A DNA stretch of 39,364 nt from Blastococcus sp. CCUG 61487 (GTDB lineage Bacteria > Actinomycetota > Actinomycetes > Mycobacteriales > Geodermatophilaceae), in the NCBI RefSeq assembly GCF_005222955.1, contig NZ_LWUA01000252.1:1-39364 (forward strand), written 5' to 3'. Shown piece by piece: positions 1 through 7,051 of this stretch. Below the pieces are notes generated by a model. The model was given only the letters and a program-made list of their open reading frames with translations. It was not told the DNA's origin and did no database searches. Every line of letters starts with the position of its first letter. The first letter of the stretch is position 1. A program made the translations under genes and the position numbers.

Positions 1-1
1 G

Positions 2-640
2 ACCGTCGCGACGGAGGCCGCCGCCGCCCCGGTCGACAGGGAACGCGTCCGTGCCGGCGCGGCCCTGGCCTTCGCCGTCGAGTACGCGGCCACGCAGGAC
101 CGGGCCGGCCGGCCCGCGCGGTCCGACGGCTGGTTCGCCCCGCGCCCCGGGAGCCGATCGGCCGCCGACGACGTCGCCGAGGCGATGGTCGTCGCGGCCC
201 GCCGGTCCACCGACGAACGGCGGGTCCGGCACCTCGGCTACCTGCTCGCCGAGGTCTCCTGCTCCCCCGATCTCGACGCCGAGGTCGCCGCCCGCGGTCT
301 CCGGGCCGCCGACGGCCTCACCTGGCGGCAGCTGGCCCTGCTCGCCGCCGTCGGCCGCCGGGACCGGGTGCCGCTGCCGATGGCGCCGCTGCCCGACGAG
401 CCGCGGGCCTGGCGGGAGTGGGGCGCCCGCGAGGACCTCGCCGACCTCCAGCGCACGGGTCTGCTCGACCCACCGCCGTCGACCCCTCGCCCCGGGGGCA
501 CCGTCGCGCCCCGGCTGCGGGCCGCGGATCTCCGGCTCACCCGGCACGGCGTGCTGCTGCACCGGGTGCTCGCCCTCGACCTGCTGCACGAGGACGCGGT
601 CACGGCCGCGCTCGCGGACCTGGGCCTGCCCCGGAGCTGA
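2..640 (+). CDS. Hypothetical protein, 3' part (runs off left edge)
   Basis: An open frame without a stop runs from the window edge to a TGA at 638-640, so the true start lies upstream. The visible 212 residues form a soluble, Ala/Arg/Leu-rich, probably helical protein with no signal peptide or membrane segment. One part, about residues 85-110, reads like a winged-helix or small helical domain (GLTWRQLALLAAVG), but I recognise no family and assign no function. The gene converges on the siderophore lipoprotein gene. The last codons form the left arm of a strong inverted repeat that probably terminates both transcripts. An internal ATG at 185 gives a shorter reading, but codon use is equally good upstream, so I treat the gene as continuing off the edge. 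Confidence 0.6.
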   Translation, partial: TVATEAAAAPVDRERVRAGAALAFAVEYAATQDRAGRPARSDGWFAPRPGSRSAADDVAEAMVVAARRSTDERRVRHLGYLLAEVSCSPDLDAEVAARGLRAADGLTWRQLALLAAVGRRDRVPLPMAPLPDEPRAWREWGAREDLADLQRTGLLDPPPSTPRPGGTVAPRLRAADLRLTRHGVLLHRVLALDLLHEDAVTAALADLGLPRS

Positions 641-658
641 CCGCCCCGGGGCAGGCCC
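622..658. terminator. Bidirectional hairpin between convergent genes
   Basis: A perfect 13-bp inverted repeat (GGGCCTGCCCCGG at 622-634, its complement at 646-658) has an 11-base loop that holds the TGA of the upstream gene. It sits exactly where two genes converge. It has no T-tract, as is usual for actinobacterial terminators. Confidence 0.7.
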
Positions 659-663
659 GCGGG

Positions 664-1665
664 TCAGCCGACGATCTCGGCGAGCTCCGGCACCAGGTTC
701 TCCAGCAGGTACGGCAGGCTCAGCACGCTGGCGAACTGGAGGGCGTCGTAGTCCGAGCCCTCGACGAACAGCACCCGGCCCTCCGCGAAGGCCGGCAGGG
801 CGGTCAGCACGGGGTCGCCCTCGATGCCCGCACGCTCCTCGTCGGAGCCGGACTGGAACAGCAGCACGTCGGCCGCCAGCAGGCGCGCCTCCTCGCGGCT
901 CACCGTGCCGAAGAACTGGTCGCCGGCGATCTCGTCCTGCTCCGCCGGGACGGACATGCCGAGGTCGACGAAGAACCGGGCGCGGGTGTCGTCGGACGCG
1001 TTGAAGGGGTACTCGCCCTCGTAGCTGGTGCCGGACAGCGTGAACGTCCGCCCGTCCAGCTGCGGGAACTCGGCGCGGGTCTCCTCGAACAGCGCCTCCA
1101 CCTCGGCGATCAGCTCCTCCGCCCGCTCCTCCTGGCCGAGCGCCCGGCCGGTGATCCGGGTCTGCTCCTGCCACGGCGTCCCGAAGGCCTTGAACTCCTC
1201 GGGCTGCACGACGGTGGGTGCGATCTGGCTGAGGGTCTCGTACTCGTCCTCGGTGAGGCCTGCGGTGACGGCCATGATCAGGTCGGGCTCCAGGGCAGCG
1301 ACGGCCTCGAAGTCGACCTCGGCCCGCGGCATGATCTCCGGCTCGGCGTCCCCGGCCGCCTCGTCCGCCCACGGGAAGAAGACGTCGTCCTCCGGGCCGA
1401 ACGCGTAGCGCACCCCGACCGGGACGACGCCGAAGGCCAGGATCGAGTCCTGCTCGGTGTAGCCCAGGGAGACCACCCGCTCCGGCTCCTCGGCGATCTC
1501 CGTCTCGCCGTACGCGTGCTCGATGGTCACCGGGAAGGCGCCGCTCGCGTCCCCGCCACCTCCGTCGTCGGCGTCCGACGACGAGTCGGTGCCGCAGGCG
1601 CTGAGCAGGACGAGGGAGGCGACGCCGGCGAGCATCGTGCGCCGGACCTTTCCGGTGATCATCAT
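664..1665 (-). CDS. Iron-siderophore ABC transporter substrate-binding lipoprotein
   Basis: A 333-residue FecB/FepB-type (cluster 8) solute-binding protein. Residues 1-24 are a lipoprotein signal with lipobox LLSAC, followed by a Ser/Asp/Gly-rich linker. Then come the typical N-lobe features: a phrase like PERVVSLGYTEQDSILAFG and the PDLIMAVTAGL strand before the long backbone helix. It should sit on the outer face of the membrane and hand ferric-siderophore to a permease, which is not in this window. The start is one of two adjacent ATGs. There is no good ribosome-binding site, but a possible -10 (TAATGT, minus strand at 1678-1683) predicts a leader of only a few bases. A textbook iron box lies just upstream, so iron repression is very likely. 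It appears to be a single-gene transcript. Confidence 0.93.
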   Translation of the reverse strand: MMITGKVRRTMLAGVASLVLLSACGTDSSSDADDGGGGDASGAFPVTIEHAYGETEIAEEPERVVSLGYTEQDSILAFGVVPVGVRYAFGPEDDVFFPWADEAAGDAEPEIMPRAEVDFEAVAALEPDLIMAVTAGLTEDEYETLSQIAPTVVQPEEFKAFGTPWQEQTRITGRALGQEERAEELIAEVEALFEETRAEFPQLDGRTFTLSGTSYEGEYPFNASDDTRARFFVDLGMSVPAEQDEIAGDQFFGTVSREEARLLAADVLLFQSGSDEERAGIEGDPVLTALPAFAEGRVLFVEGSDYDALQFASVLSLPYLLENLVPELAEIVG

Positions 1666-1680
1666 GGCGGAGTTTCTACA

Positions 1681-1699
1681 TTAGGTAAGCCTTACCTGT
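1681..1699. promoter_or_regulatory. DtxR/IdeR iron box upstream of siderophore lipoprotein
   Basis: TTAGGTAAGCCTTACCTGT contains a 15-base palindrome, AGGTAAG-C-CTTACCT, and matches the established DtxR/IdeR consensus (TTAGGTTAGGCTAACCTAA) at nearly every position. It overlaps the candidate -10 region and ends 16 bases before the lipoprotein start, which is the geometry of a repressor site. Confidence 0.9.
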
Positions 1700-1722
1700 G
1701 CAGGCGGGTCGTGGGGGCCGGC

Positions 1723-2355
1723 TCAGCGCGTGCGCCTGGCGACCAGCACGGTGTCGGGGACCGGGTTGCCGGTCCGGTGCGCGGCGTCCGGATCGCGGTC
1801 CCGCTCCTCGGCGGCGACGACGACCCAGCTCTCCGGCTCGAGCACCGCGGCCACCTCGCCGGCGGTGTACAGCGCACCGGGTTCGTGCCGGTGCCCGTGC
1901 CCGTGCTCGTGCTCGGAGCTCTCGTCCAGCAGGTGACCGACCACGAGCAGCGTGCCGCCCGGCGCGACGGCCGCGGCCAGGCCCCGGAACATCCGGTCGC
2001 GGTCGGTCCAGGTGGCGTGCAGGTAGTGCGCCGTCACCAGGTCGAAGGAGCGCTCGGGCGGCGTCCAGCCGTCCAGGTCGGCGTGCCGCCACTCGATCCG
2101 GTCGGCGAGCCCGCGAGCGGCGGCCGCGGCCGCGCCCCGCTCCAGCGCCACGGGCGAGAAGTCGACGGCGGTGACGCGCCAGCCCCGCTCGGCCAGCCAG
2201 AGCGCGTCGCCGCCCTCGCCAGATCCGGCGTCCAGCGCCGTGCCGGGCGTCAGCCCGCTCGCCTCGGCGACCAGCTGCGCGTTGGGCCGGCCGCTCCACA
2301 CCGCCGGGGCCGAGCGGTAGAGCTCGTCGTAGGACTCCTGGTTCGTGGCGCTCAC
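1723..2355 (-). CDS. Class I SAM-dependent methyltransferase with His-rich loop
   Basis: A 210-residue Rossmann methyltransferase resembling the TehB/UbiE type. Motif I is LDAGSGEGG (residues 41-49), followed by an acidic strand end VTAVDFS (61-67) and motif II near HADLDGW (91-97). The region after strand 5 carries an unusual HEHGHGHRH cluster (149-157), with five histidines in nine residues; this is odd for the family and could bind a metal. The GTG start overlaps the TGA of the flavoenzyme gene (GTGA), so the two are translationally coupled. The substrate is unknown. Linkage to a thioredoxin-reductase-like enzyme suggests a detoxification or redox job, but that is inference from position. 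Confidence 0.88.
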   Translation of the reverse strand: MSATNQESYDELYRSAPAVWSGRPNAQLVAEASGLTPGTALDAGSGEGGDALWLAERGWRVTAVDFSPVALERGAAAAAARGLADRIEWRHADLDGWTPPERSFDLVTAHYLHATWTDRDRMFRGLAAAVAPGGTLLVVGHLLDESSEHEHGHGHRHEPGALYTAGEVAAVLEPESWVVVAAEERDRDPDAAHRTGNPVPDTVLVARRTR

Positions 2356-3299
2356 GCCGCCACGCCCTGCCGTTGCGCCACCGCGGCCACGGTGTCCTCC
2401 TCGATCAGGTCGGCGTTGATCATGGCACCGGCGCGCAGGCCCTGCGCCGCCGCGACGATCACCTGGGCACTCAGGTCGCCGGCGTTGCCGGCCACCCAGA
2501 CCCCGGGCACCTCGGTGCGACCGGTCGGGTCGGCCGGCAGGTAGGTGCCCAGCACCCCGCCGTGGGCCTCCAGCGGCACCGGCGTCGTCCCGAGGTCGGC
2601 GAGCAGCTCGGCGTCGGCGACCATCCGGGTCGCGACGACGACGGCGTCACGGGCGACCAGCTCGCCGTCGGCCAGGCGGACGTCGGCCCCGCCCTCGAGT
2701 CCGGCCACCTCGCCGGTCACGATCCGGACGCCGCGGGCCTCCAGCCGCGCCCGCTCCTCCGCCGACGGTTCGCCGCCGGTGTGCACGAAGAGGACGACGT
2801 CGTCGGTCCACTGCCGCCACAGCCCGGCGGCGTACGCGCCCATCGGGCCGGTGCTCACCACGCCGATGGCGCGGTCGCGCACCTCCCAGCCGTGGCAGTA
2901 GGGGCAGTGCAGCACCGTGCTCCCCCACCGCTCGGCGGCGCCGGGGAGCTCGGGCAGCTCGTCGGTGAGCCCGGTGGCGAGCAGCACGCGCCGCGCCCTG
3001 ACCTCGTCGCCGCCGTCCAGCACCACCCGGAGAGCGTCGTCCGCGCGGCGCAGGCCGACCACCCGGCCCGGCACGACGGTGCCGCCGTAGCTCTCCACCT
3101 CGCCGCGACCGACCGCGTACAGCTCCGCCGGCGGGGTGCCCTCCCGGCCGAGGTAGTTGTGCACGTGCCCGGCCGGCGCGTTGCGGGGCTCACCCGCATC
3201 CACCACCAGCACGCTGCGCCGGGCGCGAGCCAGGGTGAGCGCTCCGCTCAGGCCTGCCGCGCCGCCTCCGATGACCACCACGTCGTATCGCTCGTCCAT
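2352..3299 (-). CDS. Thioredoxin-reductase-like NAD(P)/FAD oxidoreductase
   Basis: A 315-residue two-dinucleotide-binding flavoprotein. The FAD motif GGGAAG is at residues 11-16, the redox-active CPYC at 132-135 as in thioredoxin reductases, and the C-terminal FAD-binding segment VPGVWVAGNAGDL near 280-292. The frame stays open another 35 codons upstream, but that extension is Arg/Cys-rich junk. MDERYDVVVIGGG is the natural N-terminus and leaves a 68-base divergent promoter region. The second nucleotide site reads GVVSTGPMGA rather than a clean GxGxxA, so NADPH preference is not certain. No thioredoxin gene is adjacent. It is divergent from an XRE-cupin regulator that probably controls it, and coupled to the downstream methyltransferase. 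Confidence 0.9.
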   Translation of the reverse strand: MDERYDVVVIGGGAAGLSGALTLARARRSVLVVDAGEPRNAPAGHVHNYLGREGTPPAELYAVGRGEVESYGGTVVPGRVVGLRRADDALRVVLDGGDEVRARRVLLATGLTDELPELPGAAERWGSTVLHCPYCHGWEVRDRAIGVVSTGPMGAYAAGLWRQWTDDVVLFVHTGGEPSAEERARLEARGVRIVTGEVAGLEGGADVRLADGELVARDAVVVATRMVADAELLADLGTTPVPLEAHGGVLGTYLPADPTGRTEVPGVWVAGNAGDLSAQVIVAAAQGLRAGAMINADLIEEDTVAAVAQRQGVAA

Positions 3300-3331
3300 G
3301 GCGACCACTGTGCGACCGGGTGAGACGGTCT

Positions 3332-3358
3332 GGCAATCGGCTTTGCCGGAGTGGCAAA
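3332..3358. promoter_or_regulatory. Candidate operator for the XRE-cupin regulator
   Basis: Three half-sites lie in the 68-base divergent gap: GGCAA (3332-3336), TTTGCC (3342-3347) and GGCAAA (3353-3358). TTTGCC-N5-GGCAAA is a perfect dyad, and the first half-site is spaced six bases before it. The position between an XRE gene and its divergent neighbour suggests the regulator's own operator. This is inference; the motif is not one I know. Confidence 0.5.
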
Positions 3359-3367
3359 CTCGGCGGC

Positions 3368-3943
3368 ATGTCCGACGACGACGTCCTGCAGAACGTGGGT
3401 CCACGTCTGCGGGCGCTGCGCAGCGAGCGGGGTGCGACGCTGACCGACGTCGCGGAGACGACGGGGATCTCGGTGAGCACGCTCTCCCGGCTCGAGTCCG
3501 GCGGGCGCCGGCCGACCCTCGAACTGCTGCTCCCCCTGGCCCGCACCTACGGCGTGGCCATCGACGACCTGGTGGACACCCCGGCGCCGGCCGACCCGCG
3601 GGTGCACGGGCGTCCGATCGAGCGCGAGGACGGCATGACGATGGTGCCGCTGAGCCGGCAGGCGGGGGGCCTGCAGTCCTACAAGATGGTGCTGCCGGCC
3701 CGGTGGCGGGTGCACGACACCGACCAGAAGACGCACGAGGGCTACGAGTGGCTCTACGTGCTGTCCGGCCGGATCCGGCTCCTGCTGGGGGCCCGCGACT
3801 TCGTGCTCACCCCGGGCGAGGTGGTCGAGTTCGACACCCGGGTGCCGCACACGTTCTCGAACCCGTTCCCCGAGCCGGCCGAGGGGCTGGTGCTCTTCGG
3901 GCCGCAGGGCGAGCGGATGCACGTCCGCGCCCGCCCCGCCTGA
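3368..3943 (+). CDS. XRE-family regulator with C-terminal cupin domain
   Basis: 191 residues. An N-terminal helix-turn-helix (about 8-65) has the recognition-helix phrase GISVSTLSRLESGGRRPT. A C-terminal cupin_2 barrel (about 100-185) shows HEGYEWLYVLSGRIRLLLG and TPGEVVEFDTRVPHTFSN. In this family the cupin senses a small ligand or metal and the HTH represses or activates neighbouring genes. The start at ATG 3368 is preferred because the family begins directly with a short lead-in to the HTH; the 16-codon upstream extension would cover the promoter. The divergent flavoenzyme-methyltransferase pair is the obvious target. The ligand is unknown. Confidence 0.9.
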   Translation: MSDDDVLQNVGPRLRALRSERGATLTDVAETTGISVSTLSRLESGGRRPTLELLLPLARTYGVAIDDLVDTPAPADPRVHGRPIEREDGMTMVPLSRQAGGLQSYKMVLPARWRVHDTDQKTHEGYEWLYVLSGRIRLLLGARDFVLTPGEVVEFDTRVPHTFSNPFPEPAEGLVLFGPQGERMHVRARPA

Positions 3944-3957
3944 CCGCGAGTGGTCGA

Positions 3958-4629
3958 ATGGCACCCGTGACCGGACGCCGCCCGACCATCCAGCGGATCG
4001 ACGACCCGGACGAGGAAGGTCCCGACGTCCGGCTCGCCGAGACCCGCGACGTCCCGCGCATCGCCGCCACGCTCACGGTGGCGCTCGCCGACTCCCGCTG
4101 GACCCGCTGGGCGCTGCCCGACGACGGCCGCATGCAGCGGCTGACCCGCCTGCACGAACTGGACGCCGGCCACCGGGGCGTGGCCACCCGCAGCGCCTGG
4201 GTGACCGAGGACGTCGACGCCGTCGCGGTGTGGGAGCCACCGCGGGACGCGGACGGCACCGCTGCCCTGCCGGCCGACGTCCAGGCAGCTCTCGCGAACG
4301 AACTCCCGTACCTGTCGGCGCACCGGATCAGCGTCGTCCGGGACACCGCGGAACTGCTCGCCGCGCACCGGCCGGACGAGCCGCACTGGTCGCTGCTGCA
4401 CCTGGGGGTGCGCCCCAGCTCGCGCCGCCGCGGGCTCGCGGCCGCGGTCCTGGCGCCGGCACTGCTGCGCTGCGACGCCGAGCAGACACCCGCCACGACG
4501 GCGGTGTTCTCGTGGGCGAACGTCCGCTTCCTGCGCGGCTTCGGCTTCGAGGTCGCCGCCGAGCTCCGGACGGCAGACGACGAGCTGCCGGTGTGGGTGG
4601 TCGTGCGGCAGCCGCTGCCCGCCCGCTGA
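3958..4629 (+). CDS. GNAT-family N-acetyltransferase
   Basis: 223 residues. The acetyl-CoA binding signature lies near 150-170: LLHLGVRPSSRRRGLAAAVL, the R/Q-x-x-G-x-A motif A. It is followed by VFSWANVRFLRGFGFEV, the usual C-terminal GNAT strand-helix. The N-terminal half, with TRDVPRIAATLTVAL, resembles the subgroup of standalone acetyltransferases of unknown substrate common in actinobacteria. It starts 14 bases after the XRE-cupin gene on the same strand, so the two are probably co-transcribed. A GTG three codons downstream (3967) is an alternative start. Confidence 0.87.
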   Translation: MAPVTGRRPTIQRIDDPDEEGPDVRLAETRDVPRIAATLTVALADSRWTRWALPDDGRMQRLTRLHELDAGHRGVATRSAWVTEDVDAVAVWEPPRDADGTAALPADVQAALANELPYLSAHRISVVRDTAELLAAHRPDEPHWSLLHLGVRPSSRRRGLAAAVLAPALLRCDAEQTPATTAVFSWANVRFLRGFGFEVAAELRTADDELPVWVVVRQPLPAR

Positions 4630-4646
4630 GAATTCTTCCCGCGAGG

Positions 4647-4674
4647 TGTCGATCTCGGCAGGATCGGTTCGTAC
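4647..4674 (+). promoter_or_regulatory. Candidate ECF42-type promoter
   Basis: TGTCGA (4647-4652) is followed after 17 bases by CGTAC (4670-4674). TGTCGA in the -35 region is, as I recall, the element reported for ECF42 sigma factors in Streptomyces. Here it lies about 75 bases before a DGPF-ECF42-DUF1905 operon, so autoregulation is the natural reading. Confidence 0.6.
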
Positions 4675-4723
4675 AGAGGGTGCGAGCCGGCAGCGAGCCG
4701 GCTCCGCTCCGAGGAGGAACGAC

Positions 4724-5077
4724 ATGCCGCAGTACCTGATGACCGTCGTGGAGCCGAGCACCGGTCCCGGGCTCGCCCCGGGTCAGCTCGACCAGATCAT
4801 GAAGGACGTCGACGCCCTCCACCGGGAGATGCAGGAGGCGGGGATCTGGGTCTTCGGCGGCGGGCTGCACCCGCCGGCCACCGCCACGACCCTGCGCCCC
4901 GGCGACGGCGACGTCCTGGTGGTGGACGGACCGTTCGCCGAAGGCAAGGAGCACGTCGGGGGCTTCTCGATCATCGACGTGCCGGACCTCGACGCCGCGC
5001 TGATGTGGGGACGCAAGCTGGTTGCAGCCACCACGATCCCCATCGAAGTGCGGCCCTTCTACGACACGACCGGGTGA
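4724..5077 (+). CDS. YCII/DGPF-domain protein, partner of ECF42 sigma
   Basis: 117 residues forming a single YCII-related (DGPF) domain, named for the motif seen here as VVDGPFAEGKEHVGG. Proteins of this family are soluble and dimeric with a ferredoxin-like fold. Genes for them are characteristically linked to ECF42 sigma factors, though their biochemical role is not established. The start follows a strong ribosome-binding site (GAGGAGG, 4710-4716). The TGA overlaps the GTG of the sigma gene by four bases, so the two are translationally coupled. An upstream in-frame ATG at 4646 exists but would bury the ribosome-binding site and the promoter. Confidence 0.93.
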   Translation: MPQYLMTVVEPSTGPGLAPGQLDQIMKDVDALHREMQEAGIWVFGGGLHPPATATTLRPGDGDVLVVDGPFAEGKEHVGGFSIIDVPDLDAALMWGRKLVAATTIPIEVRPFYDTTG

Positions 5078-6315
5078 CCCCGACCGCCCGGGCGGCGATC
5101 GAGCAGGTCTTCCGCGAGCACCGCGGACGCGCGGTCGCCGTCCTGACCCGGCTCCTCGGCGACATCGACGCCGCCGAGGAGGCGGTCCAGGACGCCTTCC
5201 TGATCGCGGTGCAGCGCTGGCCCGCGGACGGCGTGCCGCCCAGCCCGCCCGGGTGGATCGTCACCACCGCCCGCAACCGGGCGATCGACAGGCTGCGCCG
5301 GGAGGCCGGCCGCGCGGACCGGCACGCCCAGGCGGCGCTGCTGCGGGCACCCGACGAGCCGCGCGAGGAGGGACCTGTGCCCGACGACCGGTTGAGGTTG
5401 CTCTTCACCTGCTGCCACCCGGCGCTGGGCCTGCCCGCGCGGGTGGCGCTCACCCTCCGGCTGCTCGGCGGCCTCACCACGGCCGAGGTCGCCGCGGCGT
5501 TCCTGGTGCCCGAGCCGACGATGGCCCAGCGCATCGTGCGGGCCAAGGCCAAGATCCGCGACGCGCGGATCCCGTACCGGGTGCCGACCGAGGCCGAGCT
5601 GCCCGACCGGCTACCGGCCGTGCTCGCCGTCGTCTACCTGGTCTTCACCGAGGGCCACCGGTCCACGTCCGGCGACCGGCTGTTCCGCCCCGACCTGTGC
5701 GCCGAGGCGATCAGGCTCGGCCGGCTGCTCACCGAGCTCATGCCCGACGAGCCGGAGGTGACCGGACTCCATGCTCTGCTCCTGCTCACCGAGGCGCGCC
5801 GCCCGGCCAGGACCGACGCTGACGGCGGCCCGGTGCTCCTCGCCGACCAGGACCGGACGCGCTGGGACGGGGCGCTGATCGCCGAAGGTCAGGAGCTCGT
5901 CCGCCGCTGCCTGCGGCGCAACCGGCCGGGGCCCTACCAGGTGCAGGCCGCGATCGCGGCGGTGCACAGCGACGCCGCCACCGCTGCCGAGACCGACTGG
6001 CACCAGGTGCTCGCGCTCTACGACCAGCTGATGCACCTCGCGCCGGGCCCCGTCGTCGCGCTGCACCGGGCCGTCGCCGTCGCCGAGGTCGCCGGCCCCG
6101 CCGCCGGCCTCGAGCTCGTCGAGGCGCTGGACCTGCGGCAGTACGACGTCTTCCACGCCGTCCGGGCGGACCTGCTCCGCAGGTCGGGACGGCGGGAGGA
6201 GGCGGTGCGGGCCTACGACGCAGCGATCGTCGCGGCCGGCAACGCCGCCGAGCGGGCGTTCCTGCGGCGGCGCCGCGATGAGTTCTCGGCGACGCCGCGG
6301 TCGGAGGAGGCATGA
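5074..6315 (+). CDS. ECF42-group RNA polymerase sigma factor
   Basis: 413 residues, twice the length of a plain ECF sigma factor. Sigma region 2 lies at about 10-75 (RLLGDIDAAEEAVQDAFLIA, with the region 2.4 part WIVTTARNRAIDRLRR). Region 4 follows at about 110-165 (LTLRLLGGLTTAEVAAAFLV, then TMAQRIVRAKAKI). After that comes the long helical, TPR-like C-terminal domain (DUF6596-type; FTEGHRSTSGDRLFRPDLCAEAIRL) that defines ECF42. No anti-sigma gene is present; in this group the C-terminal extension is thought to control activity. The GTG start overlaps the previous stop and the stop overlaps the next ATG, so the three genes form a tightly coupled operon. Confidence 0.94.
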   Translation: MTPTARAAIEQVFREHRGRAVAVLTRLLGDIDAAEEAVQDAFLIAVQRWPADGVPPSPPGWIVTTARNRAIDRLRREAGRADRHAQAALLRAPDEPREEGPVPDDRLRLLFTCCHPALGLPARVALTLRLLGGLTTAEVAAAFLVPEPTMAQRIVRAKAKIRDARIPYRVPTEAELPDRLPAVLAVVYLVFTEGHRSTSGDRLFRPDLCAEAIRLGRLLTELMPDEPEVTGLHALLLLTEARRPARTDADGGPVLLADQDRTRWDGALIAEGQELVRRCLRRNRPGPYQVQAAIAAVHSDAATAAETDWHQVLALYDQLMHLAPGPVVALHRAVAVAEVAGPAAGLELVEALDLRQYDVFHAVRADLLRRSGRREEAVRAYDAAIVAAGNAAERAFLRRRRDEFSATPRSEEA

Positions 6316-6593
6316 GCACCCCCATCGCCCTGGATCTCACCTTCACCGCCCCCATCGAGAAGGACGGCGCCTTCCCCACCTACCTCGTCGTCCCGGACTC
6401 GGCCGAGGTGCTGGGCACCCGGCGGGCGGTGAAGGTGACCGGCACGGCCGACGGCCACCCGTTCGCCGCGACCCTGATGCCCTCGGGGACGGGACCGCAC
6501 TGGCTCCCGCTGCGGGCGGCGATCTGCACCGCGATCGGGAAGAGCCGAGCCGGCGAGCAGGTGACGGTCCGGCTGGAGCAGCGGCTCGGCTAG
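6312..6593 (+). CDS. DUF1905 domain protein
   Basis: 93 residues, the full length of a DUF1905 domain: a small beta-barrel-like protein with a LDLTFTAPIEKDGAFPTYLVVP start and a PHWLPLRAAICTAIG segment. Its function is unknown. DUF1905 proteins often travel with YdeI-type or YCII proteins, which fits this operon. The ATG overlaps the sigma stop (ATGA). The stop TAG lies in a CTAG that is also the stop of the convergent arfB, so the two genes overlap tail to tail by four bases. Confidence 0.9.
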   Translation: MSTPIALDLTFTAPIEKDGAFPTYLVVPDSAEVLGTRRAVKVTGTADGHPFAATLMPSGTGPHWLPLRAAICTAIGKSRAGEQVTVRLEQRLG

Positions 6594-7030
6594 TCCCAGG
6601 AGCGGCGCTGCTTCTTCAGCTGCCCGCGCTGCTTCTTCGCCTCGATCCGCCGCTCCTGGGAGCCGCGGGTCGGCTTGGTGCGCCGCCGGGCCGGCGGCGG
6701 GGGTGCCATCGCCGCCCGGAGGACGGCGGCCAGCCGCTCGCGCGCCGCCTGCCGGTTGCGCAACTGCTGGCGGTGCTCGCTGGCCGCGATCGTGAGGACG
6801 CCGTCGACCAGCCGGTCGCGCAGCCGCTGGGCGAGCCGCTGCCGCTGCGTGTCGGTCACGCCGGGCAGCTCCAGCGGGCTGACCGAGAGCTCCACCCGCG
6901 AGTCGGCGGTGTTCACCCCTTGCCCGCCGGGGCCCGACGAGCGGGAGAACCGCCAGCTCAGGGCGGACGCCGGGACGACGACGGAACCGGTGACCGGCAG
7001 GTCACCGGAGGCGTCGTCGATCGCGGGCAC
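6590..7030 (-). CDS. arfB: Alternative ribosome-rescue factor B (peptidyl-tRNA hydrolase)
   Basis: 146 residues, the normal ArfB/YaeJ length. The catalytic GGQ motif, in SSGPGGQGVN, lies at 31-40 (GGQ 35-37) and hydrolyses the ester bond of peptidyl-tRNA on stalled ribosomes. The long C-terminal tail is basic (TKPTRGSQERRIEAKKQRGQ) and is the part that threads into the empty mRNA channel of non-stop ribosomes. The protein lacks the codon-recognition domains of RF1/RF2, so it is a rescue factor and not a release factor. It acts in the cytoplasm on the 70S ribosome. It is monocistronic here. Confidence 0.94.
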   Translation of the reverse strand: MPAIDDASGDLPVTGSVVVPASALSWRFSRSSGPGGQGVNTADSRVELSVSPLELPGVTDTQRQRLAQRLRDRLVDGVLTIAASEHRQQLRNRQAARERLAAVLRAAMAPPPPARRRTKPTRGSQERRIEAKKQRGQLKKQRRSWD

Positions 7031-7051
7031 GCCAACAGTCTGCCGGTGGCC

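Noticed and set aside
418-2544. Very long plus-strand frame over the siderophore lipoprotein and methyltransferase genes
   Set aside because: A shadow of high-GC antisense coding; the minus strand holds clear protein families with signal peptide and motifs.
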